From an uncultured Oscillospiraceae bacterium (GTDB lineage Bacteria > Bacillota > Clostridia > Oscillospirales > Acutalibacteraceae): a stretch of 64,000 bases of DNA. Location of the stretch: assembly GCA_900547105.1 (NCBI GenBank), contig URFL01000010.1, positions 24,789 through 88,788 on the forward strand, written 5' to 3'. The notes beneath the pieces were generated by a model. The model saw nothing but the letters and a program-made list of their open reading frames with translations, was not told where the DNA came from and made no database searches. Shown here in pieces: positions 34,024 through 42,212 of this stretch; within the stretch, counting starts at the first letter, position 1; each line of letters begins with the position of its first letter. The position numbers were made by a program, and so were the translations under genes.

Positions 34024-34525
34024 CGGTCGCCTGTTCCTCTCCGTTAGACTTGTCCGATCCGGCGGGCGGATCGTCCTCCCGGTACACGAACATCAAAAAA
34101 ATCAGCATCAGCGCCGCCCCGATCACCACGCAGCAATCCGCCACATTGAAGATGGGGAAATCGATCCAGCGCACATAGATAAAGTCCACCACAAAACCGT
34201 GCACGGCGCGGTCAATGAGATTGCCGACACCGCCGGCGAGAATCAACCCACCGGCGATGGTCGCCAGCTTATACGACCGGAACCGGCGGCTCCACAGCAT
34301 CGCGATCACCGCCGCCATCAGCACCACCGTCAACACCACCAGCGGCCAGCGTGCACCGCTGAAGATGCCCCAGGCAGCGCCCTCGTTTTCGCTGTACCGC
34401 AGCTCCAGCACACCTTGGATCAACACCAGCGGGCGTTCCATCAAATAGGTGGTCGCCAGCCATTTGGTCAGCTGATCCAGCCCGACCAGCGCCAGCACAC
34501 CCAGCATCAGTCCTATCCACAGCAT
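33971..34525 (-). CDS. lspA: Lipoprotein signal peptidase (signal peptidase II)
   Basis: 184 aa aspartic membrane protease that cleaves prolipoproteins. Four membrane helices; catalytic aspartates in GNLIDRAVHG and FNVADCCVVIG. ATG at 34525 has GGAGG nine bases upstream; the frame extends 54 codons further into ileS and is rejected. The C-terminal 30 residues are hydrophilic (Gly, Asp, Glu-rich) and extend into the next gene, which makes it a little longer than common LspA. A hairpin lies between ileS and this gene. Confidence 0.95.
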   Translation of the reverse strand: MLWIGLMLGVLALVGLDQLTKWLATTYLMERPLVLIQGVLELRYSENEGAAWGIFSGARWPLVVLTVVLMAAVIAMLWSRRFRSYKLATIAGGLILAGGVGNLIDRAVHGFVVDFIYVRWIDFPIFNVADCCVVIGAALMLIFLMFVYREDDPPAGSDKSNGEEQATDETGNMDGSAGTGGGAA

Positions 34526-34548
34526 TGTTTGGTTCCTCCGTTTATAAA

Positions 34549-34580
34549 AGCGGCGCACCGCCACAACCGGTGCGCCGCTA
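34549..34580 (-). terminator. Terminator-like hairpin between ileS and lspA
   Basis: Minus strand: AGCGGCGCACCG pairs with CGGTGCGCCGCT around a seven-base loop, followed by TTTTATAAA. Very stable stem but a short T-tract. It would reduce transcription into lspA and the pseudouridine synthase gene unless a promoter lies downstream; none is obvious. Confidence 0.6.
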
Positions 34581-34593
34581 AACCTTGTGATAC

Positions 34594-37383
34594 TTATTCG
34601 TGCAAAATGGCGGCGCAGCGCGCGCACAGCTCGGGATGCTCGGCATCCGTACCCACCGTGTCGCTGAAGCTCCAGCAGCGGCCGCACTTATGACCATCCG
34701 CATGAGCCACCGTGATGGAAACGCCTTCCACCTCGCCGGTGTAATCGCCGGTGCCATCCTCCGCGATCTCCAGCGCCGATACGATCAGGATCGCCGGCAG
34801 CATCTCTTTGATCGAGCGGATAAACGCCAGCTGGTCGCCGGTGGCGAACAGCGTCACCTTCGCATCCAGCGAACCGCCGATCAGTTTGGCGGTACGGGCG
34901 ATCTCCAACGCTTTCTGCACATCCTCGCGCAGCGCGTGGATGCGATCCCATTTGTCCATGAACGCATCGTCCCGCGTGATATGCGGCTGCGACGGAATCT
35001 CGTTGAACATCACCGATTCCGGGTCGTCGCCCGTTTTGTGCGGCAGATACGACCAGATCTCCTCCGAAGTGAACGCCAGAATCGGTGCCAGCAGCCGGGT
35101 CAGTGTATCCAAAATGGTATAGATCGTGGTCTGCGCCGCCCGACGGGTCGCGCTGTCCTCTTTCTCCACATACAGGCGATCCTTAATAACATCCAGATAG
35201 AAGTTGGACATATCCACCACGCAGAAGTTGTGCATCCGATGCAGCGCATCGTGGAACTCGAACGCTTCATATGCGCGGCGCACCTGCGCGGTCAGCTCGT
35301 CCAGACGCATCAGCGCCCAGCGGTCGATATCCTCCAGCGCATCGGTCGGCACCGCATCCTTGTTCGGGTCGAACCCATGCAGGTTGCCCAGGATAAAGCG
35401 CGCGGTGTTGCGGATTTTGCGGTAGGATTCGGACAGCTGTTTCAAAATATCCTGCGACAGGCGCACATCCACGCGATAATCCAGCGATGCCACCCACAGG
35501 CGCAGAATATCCGCGCCGTACTGGTTGACAACCTCGCTGGGGGCAATGACATTGCCCAGCGACTTGGACATTTTGCGGCCCTCGCCGTCCACCGTCCAGC
35601 CGTGGGTCAACACGCCCTTGTACGGCGCTTTGCCGCGCCACGCCACAGCGGTCAACAGCGACGACTGGAACCATCCGCGATACTGGTCGCCACCCTCCAT
35701 ATACAGATCCGCCGGCCAGGTCAGATAGTCGCGGTCGTTCAGCACCGCCGCGTGCGAGCTGCCGGAATCGAACCACACATCCATGATGTCGCTTTCTTTG
35801 CGGAAATGGTGACCGCCGCAATGCGGGCAGGTCGCACCCTCCGGCAAAATCTCCGCCGCTTCGTGAGTATACCACGCGTCCGAACCTTCCTTGCGGAACA
35901 GCTCCGCCACCGCGTGGATAAAATCTTTGTCAATGATCGGTTCGCCGCAATCCTCGCAATAGAAGATCGGGATCGGCACGCCCCACAGACGCTGGCGGGA
36001 AATGCACCAGTCGCTGCGTTCGCGCACCATCGAGATCATGCGCTCTTCGCCCCAGGCGGGGGTCCATTTCACCTTTTTGATCTCTTCGATCGCCTGATCC
36101 TTAATGCTTTCCACCGAGCAGAACCACTGCTCGGTCGCGCGGAACAGCACCGGCTTTTTGCAACGCCAGCAGTGCGGATATTGGTGGATCAGCTTTTTCA
36201 TCGCCAGCAGCGAGCCGGTTTTGTCCATATGGATGGCGATCGCCTTGCTCGCTTCGTCGGTGGTCATACCGGCGCAGATGGGGCCGGCCTCCTCGGTCAT
36301 GTAGCCCTTGTTATCCACCGGCACCACGATCGGAATCTCGGGGTAATTTTTGCACACCACAAAGTCTTCCACACCATGACCGGGCGCGGTATGAACGCAG
36401 CCGGTACCGCTTTCCAGCGTCACATGGTCGCCCACGATCACCAGCGATTCCCGATCCAGGAACGGATGGTGCGCTTTCATATATTCGAGGTCGCTGCCCT
36501 TGAAGGAGGCCAGAATCTCATAATCGGTAATTTTGGCATCCGCCAGCGCGATTTCGTACAGTCCGTCCGCCATCACATAGTTTTCGTTGCCGCAGCGGAT
36601 AACATGATAGGTGAAATCCGGGCCCAGACAGATCGCCACGTTGGCGGGCAGGGTCCAGGTGGTGGTGGTCCAAATCACGAAATAGGTGTTCGCCACATCA
36701 ATACCCTTGGCGGTGAACAAGCCCTTATCGTCGCTCACCGGGAACTTGACATACACCGAATAGCAGGGATCCTCGGCGTATTCGATCTCCGCTTCTGCCA
36801 GAGCGGTCTGGCATTCGGGGCACCAATACACCGGTTTCAAGCCCTTGTAGATATAACCCTTGGTCGCCATTTCGCCGAAAATCTCGATCTGGCGCGCCTC
36901 AAAGGCGGGATCCAGCGTGATATAAGGATGATCCCATTCACCCAGCACGCCCAGACGCTTAAACTGGTTGCGCTGACCATCCAGATACGACAAGGCAAAC
37001 TCCTTGCAGATGGCGCGCAGCTCGACCGGCGACATCACCGCCGCGTTTTCCACCCCGGCTTTGGCGCGCGCCTTCAGCTCGATGGGCAGACCGTGAGTGT
37101 CAAAGCCCGGCACATACGGCGATTTGTAGCCGCCGATGTTGTGATACCGCACAATGATATCCTTGATGATCTTGTTCATCGCGGTGCCGATATGAATATC
37201 GCCGTTGGCGTAGGGAGGGCCGTCGTGCAGCACATACAGCGGCTTGCCCTCGTTTTTCTCCATCAGCTTATCGTACAGGCGGCTTTGTTCCCAATGCTCC
37301 AGCATCTCCGGCTCCCGTTTGGGCAGACCCGCCCGCATCGGAAAATCGGTAACCGGCAAATTCAGCGTCTTATTGTAATCCAT
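34594..37383 (-). CDS. ileS: Isoleucyl-tRNA synthetase
   Basis: 929 aa class I synthetase of the short bacterial type. HIGH motif HIGT at 64-67 (YANGDIHIGTAMNKI), editing domain with WTTTTWTLPANVAI and TGCVHTAPGHG, KMSKS loop GRKMSKSLGNVI near 600, a mid CEDCGEPI/CPHCGGHH zinc element, and a C-terminal zinc module CGRCW...CARC near 905-925. ATG with AGGAG nine bases upstream, 18 bases from divIVA; no room for a T-box. Confidence 0.97.
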   Translation of the reverse strand: MDYNKTLNLPVTDFPMRAGLPKREPEMLEHWEQSRLYDKLMEKNEGKPLYVLHDGPPYANGDIHIGTAMNKIIKDIIVRYHNIGGYKSPYVPGFDTHGLPIELKARAKAGVENAAVMSPVELRAICKEFALSYLDGQRNQFKRLGVLGEWDHPYITLDPAFEARQIEIFGEMATKGYIYKGLKPVYWCPECQTALAEAEIEYAEDPCYSVYVKFPVSDDKGLFTAKGIDVANTYFVIWTTTTWTLPANVAICLGPDFTYHVIRCGNENYVMADGLYEIALADAKITDYEILASFKGSDLEYMKAHHPFLDRESLVIVGDHVTLESGTGCVHTAPGHGVEDFVVCKNYPEIPIVVPVDNKGYMTEEAGPICAGMTTDEASKAIAIHMDKTGSLLAMKKLIHQYPHCWRCKKPVLFRATEQWFCSVESIKDQAIEEIKKVKWTPAWGEERMISMVRERSDWCISRQRLWGVPIPIFYCEDCGEPIIDKDFIHAVAELFRKEGSDAWYTHEAAEILPEGATCPHCGGHHFRKESDIMDVWFDSGSSHAAVLNDRDYLTWPADLYMEGGDQYRGWFQSSLLTAVAWRGKAPYKGVLTHGWTVDGEGRKMSKSLGNVIAPSEVVNQYGADILRLWVASLDYRVDVRLSQDILKQLSESYRKIRNTARFILGNLHGFDPNKDAVPTDALEDIDRWALMRLDELTAQVRRAYEAFEFHDALHRMHNFCVVDMSNFYLDVIKDRLYVEKEDSATRRAAQTTIYTILDTLTRLLAPILAFTSEEIWSYLPHKTGDDPESVMFNEIPSQPHITRDDAFMDKWDRIHALREDVQKALEIARTAKLIGGSLDAKVTLFATGDQLAFIRSIKEMLPAILIVSALEIAEDGTGDYTGEVEGVSITVAHADGHKCGRCWSFSDTVGTDAEHPELCARCAAILHE

Positions 37384-37401
37384 GGGATGTATCTCCTATC
37401 C

Positions 37402-38055
37402 TTATTTTTTGCGTTTGAAACGACCCTTGCCCTCGTCCGCGGCGGCGTCCTCGGCAATATCGTAATCTTCACCGAATTTCAAATCGGCATAGCGGGATTC
37501 GCCCTGCTCCGCGGGCTGCTCGGCAGCAGGCTCGGCCGGCGTTTCCGGTACCGCGGTGGGCGCTTCCGGCTGTTCCGGAGCCACCACCACGGTGGGGGCA
37601 GCGGGCTTTGCCTCGCCGGGCAGTTTTTCCACCTGCGCCATCTGGTCGCGGTAAAGCTGCAGCACCATCGCCTTGAAGCTTGCCACCTCGTCTTTGACGC
37701 GCGCCAGCTCCTCCTGCTCGGCTTTGATCTGCTCCTGCGCATCCTCCTGCACACGCCCCGCCTTATAGCGCGCGTCCGCCAGAATGGTCGAGGCTTTCTC
37801 CTGCGCTTCTTTGATAATGCGATCCGACATCTTGTGCGCGTCCAGCAGCGCGGTGCGCAAGCTGTCCTCGTCCTTGCGGTATTCCACCAGCTTGTCGGCC
37901 AGCACATTCATTTTCGCGGTAATATCCGCTTTCTCCTTTACCAGCGCGGAAACCGTTTCCTCGCACTGATCCAGAAAATCATCCACCTCGCCGGCTTTGT
38001 AGCCGCCGAGGTTTTTGGTAAATTCCACGTTACGAATTTCGTCTACCGTCAACAT
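37402..38055 (-). CDS. divIVA: DivIVA-domain cell division/polarity protein
   Basis: 217 aa. N-terminal lipid-binding domain MLTVDEIRNVEFTKNLGGYK followed by AGEVDDFLDQ, a coiled coil to about residue 140, then a Pro/Ala/Glu-rich linker and a short basic end (GRFKRKK). DivIVA binds curved membrane at poles and septa and recruits partners. Position after ylmH and before ileS is the conserved Firmicutes order. ATG with GGAGG upstream. Confidence 0.95.
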   Translation of the reverse strand: MLTVDEIRNVEFTKNLGGYKAGEVDDFLDQCEETVSALVKEKADITAKMNVLADKLVEYRKDEDSLRTALLDAHKMSDRIIKEAQEKASTILADARYKAGRVQEDAQEQIKAEQEELARVKDEVASFKAMVLQLYRDQMAQVEKLPGEAKPAAPTVVVAPEQPEAPTAVPETPAEPAAEQPAEQGESRYADLKFGEDYDIAEDAAADEGKGRFKRKK

Positions 38056-38077
38056 GAAAAAGCCTCCTTTGTTATGT

Positions 38078-38845
38078 TCAACAGTATTTTTGCAAAGTTA
38101 AAAACAACCGTCCCTTGCGGGTGGGCGGCCCGATGGTTTCCACCCGAAAACGCCCCACACCCCGCAGCGACAGCACATCGCCCTCGCGCACGGTAGCGGA
38201 AGCGGACAGGCACGGTGTATGATTGAGCGATACCAGCCCCGCGGCGATCCGCCGCGCCGCCTCCTCCCGCGAACAGCCGGCAGCGGTTTTCACCACCGCA
38301 TCCAGCCGGGGCGAGGCAATGGTATCGCGCATTTCGCGAAAAGTATGCACCGCGGGGAGCTCCCCACTGTACGGATACAGGCTGTGCACGCCCTCATGCC
38401 CCACCTGCTCCAGCTGCTCCACCACAAACGGAGCAATGTCCGCGTCCAAAAACGCCACGGTCAACCCTTCGGTACACAAAATATCGCCGATCTTGTCGCG
38501 TTTGATACCGCAGGACAGCAGCGCCCCCAGAAAATCGCGGTGGCTAAGCGATGCCTCCCGCCGATAGGTAAACCCCACGGCAGCAAGCGGAAAAGCGTCC
38601 TCCTCCGCCGGCAAAAAGGGCGGAAAGATACCGGCGATGGTGCGCTCCGCTTCCGGATGTCCCCCGAAAAAGCAGATGCTCACCGCCGTATACGGGCGCA
38701 AGAAGGCTTCGGCGACCGCGCGCTGGCGTTCGTCCAAAAAGCCCACAAACCGCGGGCAGGAACGCCGATCGCACAGATCCACCGCATCCGACAGCCGCGC
38801 TTTAAGCAGCGCGTCCTCCGCCGCGTGATCAGAAGTACAGGCCAT
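38078..38845 (-). CDS. ylmH: YlmH-family RNA-binding protein with S4 domain
   Basis: 255 aa. N-terminal YlmH region (CPRFVGFLDERQRAVAEAFL, FFGGHPEAERTI) and a C-terminal S4 domain (RLDAVVKTAAGCSREEAARR followed by IAAGLVSLN). YlmH relatives rescue stalled nascent chains or act in division-site gene clusters. ATG at 38845 overlaps the end of sepF by 17 bases, consistent with coupling; the frame's 34-codon upstream extension lies within sepF and is rejected. Confidence 0.92.
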   Translation of the reverse strand: MACTSDHAAEDALLKARLSDAVDLCDRRSCPRFVGFLDERQRAVAEAFLRPYTAVSICFFGGHPEAERTIAGIFPPFLPAEEDAFPLAAVGFTYRREASLSHRDFLGALLSCGIKRDKIGDILCTEGLTVAFLDADIAPFVVEQLEQVGHEGVHSLYPYSGELPAVHTFREMRDTIASPRLDAVVKTAAGCSREEAARRIAAGLVSLNHTPCLSASATVREGDVLSLRGVGRFRVETIGPPTRKGRLFLTLQKYC

Positions 38846-39299
38846 TGTTCTCCAGCTCGTCGAGCAGATCGCCCATGATGCCGACATTATAAGGAATAAT
38901 AATAAAGGTGCAGTTGGCAACCTTTTTGATCTGGCCATCGTTGGCATACGCCACGCCGCTCAGAAAATCGAGGATCCGGCGGGCAATGTCTTTGTTGGCG
39001 GATTCCAGATTCAGCACCACCGTGCGCTTGGCGTTCAGATGATCCGCCACACCCACCGCGTCGTCAAAACGCTCAGGCTTCACCAGCACCACCTGCAGCT
39101 GCGCGGTAGCGTTGATGTTGACCACTTTGTTGCCGTGCTTCATCGGCTCTACATTCAAATTGTCAGCCGGCGGCGTCGGACGCGCCTCGCGGCGGGCAGC
39201 GGTATTATCGTTAAAGGGGATCTCGTTTTCTTCCGGAGCGGTATCCTCGTAGCTTTCTTCGCCGTTCATAATGCGCTTAAAATTTTCCCACATTCCCAT
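38829..39299 (-). CDS. sepF: Cell division protein SepF
   Basis: 156 aa. Short N-terminal amphipathic membrane anchor (MGMWENFKRIM), an acidic variable linker, and the DUF552 core: VVLVKPERFDDAVGVADHL, TVVLNLESANKDIARRILDF, then LSGVAYANDGQIKKVANCTF. SepF tethers FtsZ to the membrane. ATG with GGAGG eight bases upstream. A promoter-like site in the upstream yggS gene may drive it separately. Confidence 0.96.
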   Translation of the reverse strand: MGMWENFKRIMNGEESYEDTAPEENEIPFNDNTAARREARPTPPADNLNVEPMKHGNKVVNINATAQLQVVLVKPERFDDAVGVADHLNAKRTVVLNLESANKDIARRILDFLSGVAYANDGQIKKVANCTFIIIPYNVGIMGDLLDELENNGLYF

Positions 39300-39323
39300 A
39301 GCTGTAACCTCCGTATTATCTTT

Positions 39324-40046
39324 TTAGTATACTCGCTCGCCAAACAGAGCGGACCCGATTCGTACCATGGTGGAGCCTTCCAAAACAGCTTCCCGGTAAT
39401 CGCCGGACATCCCCATGGACAGGATATGCATATTTATATTATCTATCTTTTTGGCCTTTATGTCAATAAACAGTTTATGCATATTCAAAAAAACTTTTCT
39501 TTTGTCGCTTTCGGTCGTCAAAACCGGCGGCACCGTCATCAATCCCTGTACCCGCAGATGGGGCATTTCCGCCATTTGATACAACAGCGGCTCCAACTGC
39601 TCGGGCGGCAGTCCGGTTTTGGCGGCATCGTGACCGATGTTCACTTCCACCAGCACATCGGTCACCACCCCTTTTTTGGCGGATTCCTTGTCGATGGCGC
39701 GGGCGATGCGCTCGCTGTCCACCGACTGGATCATATCCACCTCGCCCACGATGCGGGCGACCTTGTTGGTTTGCAAATGCCCGATCAGATGGGTAGTGAC
39801 ACCGGACAGATCCAGCGCCTCTTTCTTTTCCATATACTCCTGCACACGGTTTTCGCCCATATGGCGAATACCGGCGTCCAGCGCCGCCTGCACACGGGCG
39901 GCATCCACCGTTTTGGTCACCCCCATCAGCGTGACCTCCCCCTCCGGTCGTCCGGCGGCGGCACAAGCGTTAGCGATCTGTTCCTGAATATACATCAAAT
40001 TGTCGCGTATCTGCGCAAAGGTGCGCTCATCGTATGATCTTGCCAT
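39324..40046 (-). CDS. yggS: YggS-family pyridoxal phosphate homeostasis protein
   Basis: 240 aa, single-domain TIM barrel that binds PLP. PLP lysine in LMGVTKTVD, then HMGENRVQEYMEKK, HLIGHLQTNKVARIV, and LSMGMSGDYREAV followed by STMVRIGSALFGER. Keeps B6 vitamers balanced. Part of the sepF cluster as in most Gram-positives. The stretch 39430-39500 is much richer in A/T than the rest and uses codons such as ATA that are rare in neighbouring genes; a promoter-like element lies there. Start overlaps the hlyD-type gene by 20 bases. Confidence 0.94.
   Translation of the reverse strand: MARSYDERTFAQIRDNLMYIQEQIANACAAAGRPEGEVTLMGVTKTVDAARVQAALDAGIRHMGENRVQEYMEKKEALDLSGVTTHLIGHLQTNKVARIVGEVDMIQSVDSERIARAIDKESAKKGVVTDVLVEVNIGHDAAKTGLPPEQLEPLLYQMAEMPHLRVQGLMTVPPVLTTESDKRKVFLNMHKLFIDIKAKKIDNINMHILSMGMSGDYREAVLEGSTMVRIGSALFGERVY
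39438..39466 (-). promoter_or_regulatory. Promoter-like element inside yggS, ahead of sepF-ylmH-divIVA
   Basis: Minus strand: -35 TTGACA (39461-39466), 17-base spacer, -10 GATAAT (39438-39443), in an AT-rich island within yggS. Predicted start near 39430, about 130 bases before sepF. It could give the division genes expression independent of the long miaB operon. Confidence 0.6.
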
Positions 40047-41247
40047 CGTATAACCCCTTTCCGCCTACAATAATATCGTCATACAGCTTCAAGCTGCCGG
40101 ATTCGCTGCTGCTTTTGCAAATGGAATATTCCGCGGCGCTGTACAAAATCTCCACCTTGCGGAAGGTGGCGGTGTTGCCCACCCGCACATACACACCGGC
40201 TTCGTTGTTTTTATCAAACACCAGCGCGTTTTTGGGCACCCGCAAGCCTTCGTACCGCTCGATCTGGATCTGCACCGTTTCCGACCGCACCGACGACAGC
40301 ACCTCCGACATCTGGGCGCATTTGAAGATCACCGCCACCGATCCTTTTTTGTCCGAATTGGTCGCGACCACCTCCATCGGAATGGCTTCGTCGCTGACAA
40401 ACGGCATCAACACCGTCAGGCTGGTGCCGTTGCGCAGATGCACGGCATCGGATTCCGGCACCACACAGGTCATATACCATTCGTAGTCGCCCACCACTTT
40501 GCCGAGATACTGGCTGCTGTCCACCTTGGGCTTTTCCGCCAGCGCTTTTTGAATGTCCGCCACCTGCATGGTGGTGGCTTTGGTATAGTCCAGCGTCTGC
40601 TCGTAGCCGTCCACCTCGCTGACGAAATAGCCCGCCACCGGCGAGGTGATCGCCGACTGCGCTCCCGCATGGGAGGAGGACAGACTATTGCGCTGTTTTT
40701 GCAGAGAGGAAATATAATCGGAGAAGCCGGACACCTTGCCGGTGGTGATCTGCTGCTTGTTCATCAGCGACAACAGCTCGGTGTGCGCATCCCGCAGATC
40801 GCCGGTGCGGGGCGCATGCGCCGCCTGCACCAGCTCGCTCATCTGATACGACATCTGCTTGTTGATGAGTTCCAGATTCACCCGGTTGGCGGTGCCTTGG
40901 GTGTTGATGGTTTTGAGATCGGCGATCTCGGCGTCCAGCTGCTGCAGCTGGCGATATGCCAGCGCGTCCTCTTCATTTTTGTAGACCGACGCGATCTTGC
41001 CGCCTTTGGCGACCCGCTCACCGTTGGTCACGCTGTAATACACATAGCCACTGGTTTTGCTCGCGGTCACCGGCGTTTCGCTGCGGATCACCAGTCCTTG
41101 CGTATCCACCGTTTTGTATTCGCTGTACGCATACACCGTTTCGGTCTGGATAGACGAAAACAGCATTTGATACGCCTGATAACCCACATACACCAGCAGC
41201 GCCAGCGCCGCCACCACCGTTGCCAGCCGTTTCAGCACATTGTTCAT
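40027..41247 (-). CDS. HlyD-like membrane-anchored adaptor protein
   Basis: 406 aa. One N-terminal membrane helix (about 8-28), then an extracellular part with a split lipoyl/biotinyl-like hairpin (IRSETPVTASKTSGYVYYSV ... AITSPVAGYFVSEVDGYE), a central coiled coil (about 90-185) and a beta-barrel region. Resembles HlyD-family periplasmic adaptors, but no transporter gene is next to it; in clostridia such genes often sit beside yggS-sepF, so a role at the division site is possible. Starts in an ATGA overlap with miaA. Confidence 0.78.
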   Translation of the reverse strand: MNNVLKRLATVVAALALLVYVGYQAYQMLFSSIQTETVYAYSEYKTVDTQGLVIRSETPVTASKTSGYVYYSVTNGERVAKGGKIASVYKNEEDALAYRQLQQLDAEIADLKTINTQGTANRVNLELINKQMSYQMSELVQAAHAPRTGDLRDAHTELLSLMNKQQITTGKVSGFSDYISSLQKQRNSLSSSHAGAQSAITSPVAGYFVSEVDGYEQTLDYTKATTMQVADIQKALAEKPKVDSSQYLGKVVGDYEWYMTCVVPESDAVHLRNGTSLTVLMPFVSDEAIPMEVVATNSDKKGSVAVIFKCAQMSEVLSSVRSETVQIQIERYEGLRVPKNALVFDKNNEAGVYVRVGNTATFRKVEILYSAAEYSICKSSSESGSLKLYDDIIVGGKGLYDGKIIR

Positions 41248-42212
41248 CGGTCATTCTCCTTATAATATGCGACAATACGCTGCAGCGCCGCTTGCTGCAG
41301 CGCCTGCGCATCCTCGTAATCATCAATATACAGCGGATGGGCATGCTCCATCCCCCGAAACCACGACAGCTGCCGTTTGGCGTAGCGCCGGGTTTCGCGC
41401 TTGACATTGTCCACCGCCGTTTCCAGCGGCAGCTCGCCCGCCAAAAAGGGCGCGAGTTCTTTGTAGCCGATCGCCTGCATTGCCGTTTTGGCGTGCGGCG
41501 TTTGCAGCAAAAAGCGGGCTTCGTCCAGCAGCCCCGACTCCAGCATCGCATCCACCCGCCGGTCAATGCGGTCATACAGCACCTGCCGGTCGCGGCAATC
41601 CAGCACCAGCAGATACGCGTTATACGGCGAAGGCTTTTCACGCGACCGCCGCCGCTGCTCGGTCATGGTGATGCCGGTGGTCAGATACAGCTCCCACGCG
41701 CGAATGATGCGTCCCGCATCGTTCGGGTGCAGCCGCGCCGCCGTTTCGGGGTCGATCTCCTTTAGCGCCGCCAGCATCGCTTCCCCGCCCTCGCGGTCGT
41801 ACCGCTCGCGCAGCCGTTCCCGGCAAGCGGGCGAGGACGGCTCATCGGTATAGGTCAAATTATCCACCACCGAGCGGATATACAGCCCGGTGCCGCCGCA
41901 CAGCAGCGGCCATTTGCCCCGCGCCGCCACCGCGCGAATCACGGCGTGCGCCTGTTCAGTGTAGCGCGCCACATGATATTCCTCGGTCAGCGGCACAAAC
42001 CCCATCAGATGATGCGGGATCCCCTGCATCTCCTCCGGTGTGGGGCGTGCGGTGCCGATGCGCAGATCGCGATACACCTGCATCGAATCGGCGGAGATCA
42101 CTTCTCCGCCCAGCTGCTGCGCCAAAAACACCGCCAAGCCGGTTTTGCCGCTGGCGGTAGGGCCCGCGATCACCGGCAGCGGCTGGCGCTGCCCATTATA
42201 CAATGCGTCCAA
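41244..42212 (-). CDS. miaA: tRNA dimethylallyltransferase
   Basis: 322 aa. Adds dimethylallyl to N6 of A37 in tRNAs that read UNN codons, the substrate for MiaB encoded in the same cluster. P-loop AGPTASGKTGLAVFLA, then GGEVISADSMQVYRDL and GIPHHLMGF, CGGTGLYIRSVVDNL, and RYAKRQLSWFRGM. No ATG fits; the TTG at 42212 has GGGAG seven bases upstream and lies inside the mutL 3' end (17-base overlap). Confidence 0.93.
   Translation of the reverse strand: MDALYNGQRQPLPVIAGPTASGKTGLAVFLAQQLGGEVISADSMQVYRDLRIGTARPTPEEMQGIPHHLMGFVPLTEEYHVARYTEQAHAVIRAVAARGKWPLLCGGTGLYIRSVVDNLTYTDEPSSPACRERLRERYDREGGEAMLAALKEIDPETAARLHPNDAGRIIRAWELYLTTGITMTEQRRRSREKPSPYNAYLLVLDCRDRQVLYDRIDRRVDAMLESGLLDEARFLLQTPHAKTAMQAIGYKELAPFLAGELPLETAVDNVKRETRRYAKRQLSWFRGMEHAHPLYIDDYEDAQALQQAALQRIVAYYKENDR

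Noticed and set aside
37384..37401. T-box leader for ileS (and likewise for leuS at 13054-13058)
   Set aside because: The gaps to the upstream genes are 18 and 5 bases, far too short for a T-box.
34600..38196. Open frame of about 1200 codons on the plus strand opposite ileS, divIVA and ylmH
   Set aside because: It is the mirror of GC-rich coding sequence: no ribosome site, His/Arg/Gln-rich translation without domains, and it crosses several well-supported genes on the other strand.
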